Notes under the pieces: model-generated
Told to the model about the DNA's origin: nothing
What the model saw: the letters and a program-made list of their open reading frames with translations, nothing else
The model's database searches: none
Shown here: positions 6,028 to 9,201 of the stretch, piece by piece
Layout: the number at the start of each line of letters is the position of its first letter
Numbering within the stretch: the stretch's first letter is position 1
Position numbers and translations under genes: made by a program
DNA from: Deltaproteobacteria bacterium
GTDB lineage: Bacteria; UBA10199; SPLOWO2-01-44-7
Direction: 5' to 3'
Length of the DNA: 9,201 bases
Assembly (NCBI GenBank): GCA_016203765.1
Contig: JACQMB010000056.1
Location: 1 to 9,201 of the forward strand

Positions 6028-6792
6028 ATGGGAAAAGCCGGTGAGGCGTTTGAAAAACTCTTCGAAATTCTGGCTAAACTGCGGGCCCCCGGGGGGTGCC
6101 CCTGGGATCGCGAACAGACCTACAAGGATATCAACCCCTACCTTCTGGAAGAGGCTCACGAGATTGTGGAGAGTGTGGACCGGCGCGATTTTGACGGTCT
6201 CAAGGAGGAATTGGGCGACCTGCTCATCCACATCTTTTTTTACGCGGGGCTTGCCGCCGAGGATAAAAAATTCAGTGCCGCCGACGTGGCCCAAGGTGCG
6301 GTCGAAAAACTGATCCGCCGCCACCCGCATGTTTTCGGCGATGTCAAAGCCTCCACCACCAAAGAGGTCCTGGAAAACTGGGAAAAGATCAAGCAGGCCG
6401 AAAAGAAAAAAGGCTCGATGCTGGAGGGGTTGCCGAAGGGAATGCCGGCCCTGGTCAAGGCTTTTCGTTTGGGCGAAAAAACCTCGCGCGTCGGTTTGGA
6501 TTGGTCCGATCGAAACGGCGTGCTGAATAAAGTTAAGGAAGAACTCGCCGAACTGGAGGCCGAACCGAACGAGCAGGAATATGGCGACCTGTTGTTTTCC
6601 CTCGCCCAGCTCGGCCGTTTTTTAAAAATCGATCCCGAGACCGCCTTGCGCAAAGCCTGCGACCGCTTTACCAAACGCTTTCAATGGATTGAAAACAAAT
6701 GCCGCCAAAAAAACCAACCCCTGCAAAATTTAACCGCCGCAGAGTGGGACGCTCTTTGGGAAGAGGCGAAGCAAAAAAATCAGAAAATCTAA
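6028..6792 (+). CDS. mazG: Nucleoside triphosphate pyrophosphohydrolase MazG
   Basis: Hydrolyses (d)NTPs to the monophosphate and pyrophosphate, cleaning the nucleotide pool; in E. coli it also affects (p)ppGpp levels. The 254 residues fit the two-domain MazG. Domain 1 has GGCPWDREQT (22-31), then the Mg-binding LLEEAHE (Glu41, 42, 45) and EELGDLL (Glu61 and Asp64), and RRHPHVFGD (97-105). Domain 2 repeats the pattern with EELAE (171-175) and EQEYGDLLF (Glu184 and Asp187). ATG 6028 is chosen because family similarity starts there; the open frame runs back to GTG 5902 but that extension is low-complexity and spans the promoter. There is no toxin-antitoxin partner (mazEF) nearby. The His-rich lipoprotein gene follows 55 bases later in the same direction. 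Confidence 0.94.
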   Translation: MGKAGEAFEKLFEILAKLRAPGGCPWDREQTYKDINPYLLEEAHEIVESVDRRDFDGLKEELGDLLIHIFFYAGLAAEDKKFSAADVAQGAVEKLIRRHPHVFGDVKASTTKEVLENWEKIKQAEKKKGSMLEGLPKGMPALVKAFRLGEKTSRVGLDWSDRNGVLNKVKEELAELEAEPNEQEYGDLLFSLAQLGRFLKIDPETALRKACDRFTKRFQWIENKCRQKNQPLQNLTAAEWDALWEEAKQKNQKI

Positions 6793-6833
6793 AGTTGCCA
6801 TGACCTCGATAAAAATGTATTTCTGGAACATCC

Positions 6834-6842
6834 AAAGGAGGT
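6834..6842 (+). promoter_or_regulatory. Very strong Shine-Dalgarno sequence
   Basis: AAAGGAGGT, 5 bases before ATG 6848, is close to the full anti-SD complement and fixes the start of the small lipoprotein gene. It contrasts with the missing SDs of mazG, rpsT and the large lipoprotein. TGACCTC (6801-6807) could pair with GAGGTTA (6838-6844, one G-U pair) and mask it. Confidence 0.85.
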
Positions 6843-6847
6843 TACCC

Positions 6848-7270
6848 ATGTCCCCCAAAATCCGATCCGTTCTTTTTGTCTGGTCTTTGGCCTCCGCCGG
6901 CCTGATTTTTTCGGCTTGTCACTGCCATCATCATCAGGGACCGCACCGGCACAACCATCACAAAGATCTCCCCTCGTTGGGGGTCTCGAACTCGGTGGAA
7001 AAATATTGCCTTAGCCGGGGCTACGAACCGGGCACCCTTGATTTCAAAAACTGCGTGCACAAACGCCAGGAACACCTCCGGCAGAAGAAAAAAATCTATC
7101 AGCACGAACAGATGCAAAGGGAGGAGCCGAAAAGTCATCCCAAAAAGAAGCAAACGGGGGAGACCGTAAAAAAACCCCTGCCGCCGCCCAAGAAAAAGGC
7201 CCCCCCGCCAGACCTGAAGCAACAATACCCGAAAAAGAGACAAACGAAATCTTCCGAGCTGGAAGAGTGA
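6848..7270 (+). CDS. Small His-rich probable lipoprotein, function unknown
   Basis: 140 residues, not assignable to a named family. A basic, hydrophobic signal (1-23) ends in a lipobox-like IFSAC with Cys24; Phe at -3 is atypical but tolerated in some lipoproteins. Directly after it comes a His cluster with eight His between residues 25 and 38 (CHCHHHQGPHRHNHH), a likely metal-binding site (Zn, Ni or Cu; inference). Residues 54-69 read CLSRGYEPGTLDFKNC, which resembles the C-x(3)-G-[FY]-x-PGT-x(2)-F-x(2)-C signature I associate with small uncharacterised proteobacterial envelope proteins. The rest (about 72-140) is a charged Lys/Pro/Gln-rich, probably disordered tail that could lie along peptidoglycan. 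It may be read through from mazG; it ends 25 bases before the convergent murJ stop, and I see no terminator in that gap. Confidence 0.78.
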   Translation: MSPKIRSVLFVWSLASAGLIFSACHCHHHQGPHRHNHHKDLPSLGVSNSVEKYCLSRGYEPGTLDFKNCVHKRQEHLRQKKKIYQHEQMQREEPKSHPKKKQTGETVKKPLPPPKKKAPPPDLKQQYPKKRQTKSSELEE

Positions 7271-7295
7271 AACGCCGGTCAGGACTTGGTGAAAT

Positions 7296-8858
7296 TTATC
7301 GCAACGGTTCTTTTCTTCTCATTGTTCGCACAATCTCTCTAACCTCGCGACAACCGATGAGGCGAGCGGCCATAAAAAAACCTAGGATGCCGGCGGCCAC
7401 CGCCAGCAAAAGCTGGCCTCCCTGCAACCAAAAAGAATCCTGGGCATTGAGCCACCACCCCTTGGCCTGCGGCCACCAGAGGACAAGGCCCATGACGGCG
7501 GCGGCGAGGGAGGATTGAAAAAAAACACGCACCACCGACCGTCCTCCAAACCGGCCGATCTTTTTGCGCATGGCCAAAAACAAGGCGCAGGCGTTGACAA
7601 AGGAAGAGGCCGAGACTGCCAGGGCCAAACCGATGTGTCCCCAAACCTGCACCCACCACCAACTCAAAACAACATTGACCAGAACAGCTATGGTGGCCGC
7701 CGCCACCGGCGCCTTCGAATCCTTGAGCGCGTAAAAGGCCGGCACGATCAGACGGACGAAACCCAAAAAGGGAAGCCCCACGGCGAAGGCAATCATGGCC
7801 TGCGCGGTAGCCTCGGCCGCCGCCGGGTCAAAGGCCCCCCGTTGCAAAAGAACGCGCACCAGCGGATGGGCCAGAACAATCAACCCCGCCATCGCCGGAA
7901 TCGTGATCAAAAAGTTTTGGCGCAAACCATAGTTCAATGTGCCTTTGAATTTTTCCCAACTGTTTTCGGCGGCATGATCGGAGAGCGTGGGTTGAATGGC
8001 AGTCGCCAGGGCGATCGCAAAAACCCCCATCGGAAATTCAAAGAGGCGGTTGGCATACCAGAGGTAAGAAACCGCGCCGGTCTCCAAGTACGAGGCAAAA
8101 AAACGGATCACGATCACGTTGAGCTGATAGACCGCCGCCCCGTAGGCGGCAGGGAGCATCAAACCGAGGAGGGACTTGAGCTCCGGGTGGACGTTAAAAT
8201 TGAAACGCGGGAAAAAACCGGCCCGCCGGATATCGGGGAGCTGAACGGCCAACTGCAGAAGCCCGCCGGCCAACACGCCGAAGGCCAAGCCATAAACCGG
8301 CGGGTCCACCCAAAGAGAAGATGCCGCCCCGCCGATCAGTCCCAAATTCAAAAAAATGGGGGCCGCCGCCGGACTGCCGAATTTTTTCAAACTGTTGAGC
8401 AGGCCCATCGCCAGGGCGGCCAAGGAAACAAACAACAAATAAGGAAAACAAAGTTGGGTGAGGCGAACCGTCAGGGCAAATTTTTCGGGATCCTCCGTAA
8501 AACCGGCGGCAATCAGGCGCACAATCCAGGGAGACAAAAAAATCCCGGCCGAACAGAGAAAGATCAAAAGAACCGTCAAATAGGAGAAGGCCTGATCCGA
8601 GAGTTCCTTGGCCGTCTCGCGCGACCTCTTCAGTTCGCCGGTAAAAATGGGAATAAAAGAAATAGTCAGCGCCCCCTCCGCCACAAACCGGCGCAGGAGG
8701 TTGGGGATGGTGAAGGCCATGTAGAAGGCGTCCGCCGCCGCCGTGGTCCCGAAGAAAAAGGCGATCACCGCGTCGCGCAACAGCCCAGAAATACGGCTGA
8801 CCAGCGTCAGCCCCCCGATCAGCCCGGTCCTTTTGGCAATTTGCCTACTCTCTGACAC
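7296..8858 (-). CDS. murJ: Lipid II flippase MurJ (MviN)
   Basis: Flips lipid-linked peptidoglycan precursor (lipid II) across the inner membrane; a MOP-superfamily transporter with 14 predicted helices. The 520 residues match the family. The N-terminal signature is clear: SRISGLLRDAVIAFFFG (21-37), ADAFYMAFTIPNLLRRFVAEGA (42-63). Arg22, Arg28, Asp43 and Arg56 correspond to E. coli residues Arg18, Arg24, Asp39 and Arg52, reported to matter for function. The start is GTG at 8858-8856, supported by an AGGGA SD (8869-8865) with a 6-base spacer. The TTGACA of the divergent rpsT promoter directly abuts this GTG. The 3' end converges on the small lipoprotein gene. Confidence 0.96.
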   Translation of the reverse strand: MSESRQIAKRTGLIGGLTLVSRISGLLRDAVIAFFFGTTAAADAFYMAFTIPNLLRRFVAEGALTISFIPIFTGELKRSRETAKELSDQAFSYLTVLLIFLCSAGIFLSPWIVRLIAAGFTEDPEKFALTVRLTQLCFPYLLFVSLAALAMGLLNSLKKFGSPAAAPIFLNLGLIGGAASSLWVDPPVYGLAFGVLAGGLLQLAVQLPDIRRAGFFPRFNFNVHPELKSLLGLMLPAAYGAAVYQLNVIVIRFFASYLETGAVSYLWYANRLFEFPMGVFAIALATAIQPTLSDHAAENSWEKFKGTLNYGLRQNFLITIPAMAGLIVLAHPLVRVLLQRGAFDPAAAEATAQAMIAFAVGLPFLGFVRLIVPAFYALKDSKAPVAAATIAVLVNVVLSWWWVQVWGHIGLALAVSASSFVNACALFLAMRKKIGRFGGRSVVRVFFQSSLAAAVMGLVLWWPQAKGWWLNAQDSFWLQGGQLLLAVAAGILGFFMAARLIGCREVREIVRTMRRKEPLR

Positions 8859-8886
8859 TTGACATCCCTAGCTTATGGTGTTTAAA
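8859..8886 (+). promoter_or_regulatory. Probable rpsT promoter with C-rich discriminator
   Basis: A perfect TTGACA (8859-8864), a 16-base spacer and TTTAAA (8881-8886, 4 of 6); TTAAAC with a 17-base spacer is the alternative. Seven C follow (8887-8893). A GC-rich discriminator is typical of stringently controlled ribosomal promoters (established for E. coli). Start point would be near 8893-8895. GTTTAAAC (8880-8887) is palindromic. Confidence 0.5.
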
Positions 8887-8894
8887 CCCCCCCG

Positions 8895-8928
8895 ACATAG
8901 GCACATAAACACATAAACACAATTAAAC
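8895..8928 (+). repeat. Octamer direct repeats forming the rpsT leader
   Basis: ACATAGGC (8895-8902), ACATAAAC (8903-8910) and ACATAAAC (8911-8918) are followed by the looser ACAATTAAAC up to the ATG. The predicted untranslated leader is thus almost wholly repeat, A/C-rich, unstructured and without an SD. Confidence 0.7.
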
Positions 8929-9201
8929 ATGGCCGACGTACGCAAACAAAAAAAGCGGATTGAGCGCAAAATCTCGGCGCAAAAACGGGCCCGGCAAAAC
9001 GTAAAACGCCACCTGCGCAACAAGACCCTGGTGCTTGGGATGCGCAAGGCGGTCAAAAAACTCCGCGCCGCCCTGACCGCCAAAAACAAAAAAGAGGCCG
9101 AAACCCTGCTCAAACCGGCCCTCTCCACCATTGCCAAAATGGTCACCCAGGGAATGCTCCATCGCAACACCGCCGCCCGATACCAATCCCGTTTGCATCG
9201 G
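8929..9201 (+). CDS. rpsT: Small-subunit ribosomal protein S20, 3' end cut by the window
   Basis: S20 binds 16S rRNA early in 30S assembly. The 91 residues present have no stop and cover nearly the whole family length (about 85-90), so only a few residues should be missing. The N-terminus is strongly basic (KQKKRIERKISAQKRARQN) and the family pattern NKTLVLGMRKAVKKLRAAL, then EAETLLKPALSTIAKMVTQGMLHRNTAARYQSRL, matches S20 throughout, including the closing GxxHxNxAARxxSRL. ATG 8929 begins the typical MAD/MAN start. No SD precedes it. In E. coli S20 represses its own translation from a weak initiation site; whether this A/C-rich leader plays such a part is inference. Confidence 0.93.
   Translation, partial: MADVRKQKKRIERKISAQKRARQNVKRHLRNKTLVLGMRKAVKKLRAALTAKNKKEAETLLKPALSTIAKMVTQGMLHRNTAARYQSRLHR

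Noticed and set aside
6028..6792. mazG as part of a mazEF toxin-antitoxin module
   Set aside because: Neither neighbour resembles MazE or MazF: one is a large lipoprotein on the other strand, the other a His-rich lipoprotein.
8840..8850. Third copy of the TAGGCAA block at the murJ start (minus strand)
   Set aside because: Only TAGGCAA matches; no GCCGATAA lies at the required distance and it is coding sequence of murJ.
7515..8855. 446-codon open frame antisense to murJ
   Set aside because: It mirrors murJ almost end to end, is dominated by Arg, Gln and Gly, shows no motif or SD, and murJ has full family motifs. It is a shadow of a GC-rich gene.

Overview
The window looks like an ordinary stretch of chromosome from a moderately GC-rich Gram-negative bacterium. 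It encodes two probable Sec/Lsp-type lipoproteins, a lipid II flippase (MurJ), a diaminopimelate decarboxylase and two sites with the exact -10 octamer of flagellar sigma-28 promoters. The Asp/Pro-rich tether of the large lipoprotein and the mix of genes suggest a deltaproteobacterium-like or candidate lineage, but that placement is an inference. I see no mobile element, CRISPR array, tRNA or rRNA.

Layout. At the left edge, the first 8 codons of a leftward gene may be present (1-24, tentative). A rightward gene (152-736) encodes a small single-pass membrane protein with a Pro-rich outer part; a sigma-28-like promoter (102-131) lies just before it. Its 3' end overlaps lysA tail to tail. From 5899 down to 714 runs a tight leftward block: an EF-hand-bearing lipoprotein, nadA (quinolinate synthase), an RluA/RluD-family pseudouridine synthase, a laccase-domain YfiH/PgeF protein and lysA. 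The last four overlap by 4, 7 and 4 bases and are probably translationally coupled. The lipoprotein has its own upstream copy of the sigma-28-like element (5909-5938), so that promoter may feed the whole block.

Rightwards from the same intergenic region, mazG (6028-6792) follows a perfect TTGACA with a 17-base spacer whose predicted start point falls on the ATG, suggesting a leaderless mRNA. A small His-rich lipoprotein gene with a very strong Shine-Dalgarno sequence follows (6848-7270). It converges on murJ (7296-8858, leftward). murJ diverges from rpsT (ribosomal protein S20, cut by the right edge). The rpsT promoter abuts the murJ start codon, and its leader consists of octamer repeats without a Shine-Dalgarno sequence.

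The most unusual signals are non-coding or sub-genic. The two 30-base promoter elements share blocks of 12 and 10 identical bases at identical spacing. Related heptanucleotide tandem repeats (GGWCC core, period 7) lie inside two enzyme genes, lysA and pgeF, both in frame and apparently in loops. Two divergent genes (mazG and the big lipoprotein) look leaderless. I found no complete novel multi-gene system.
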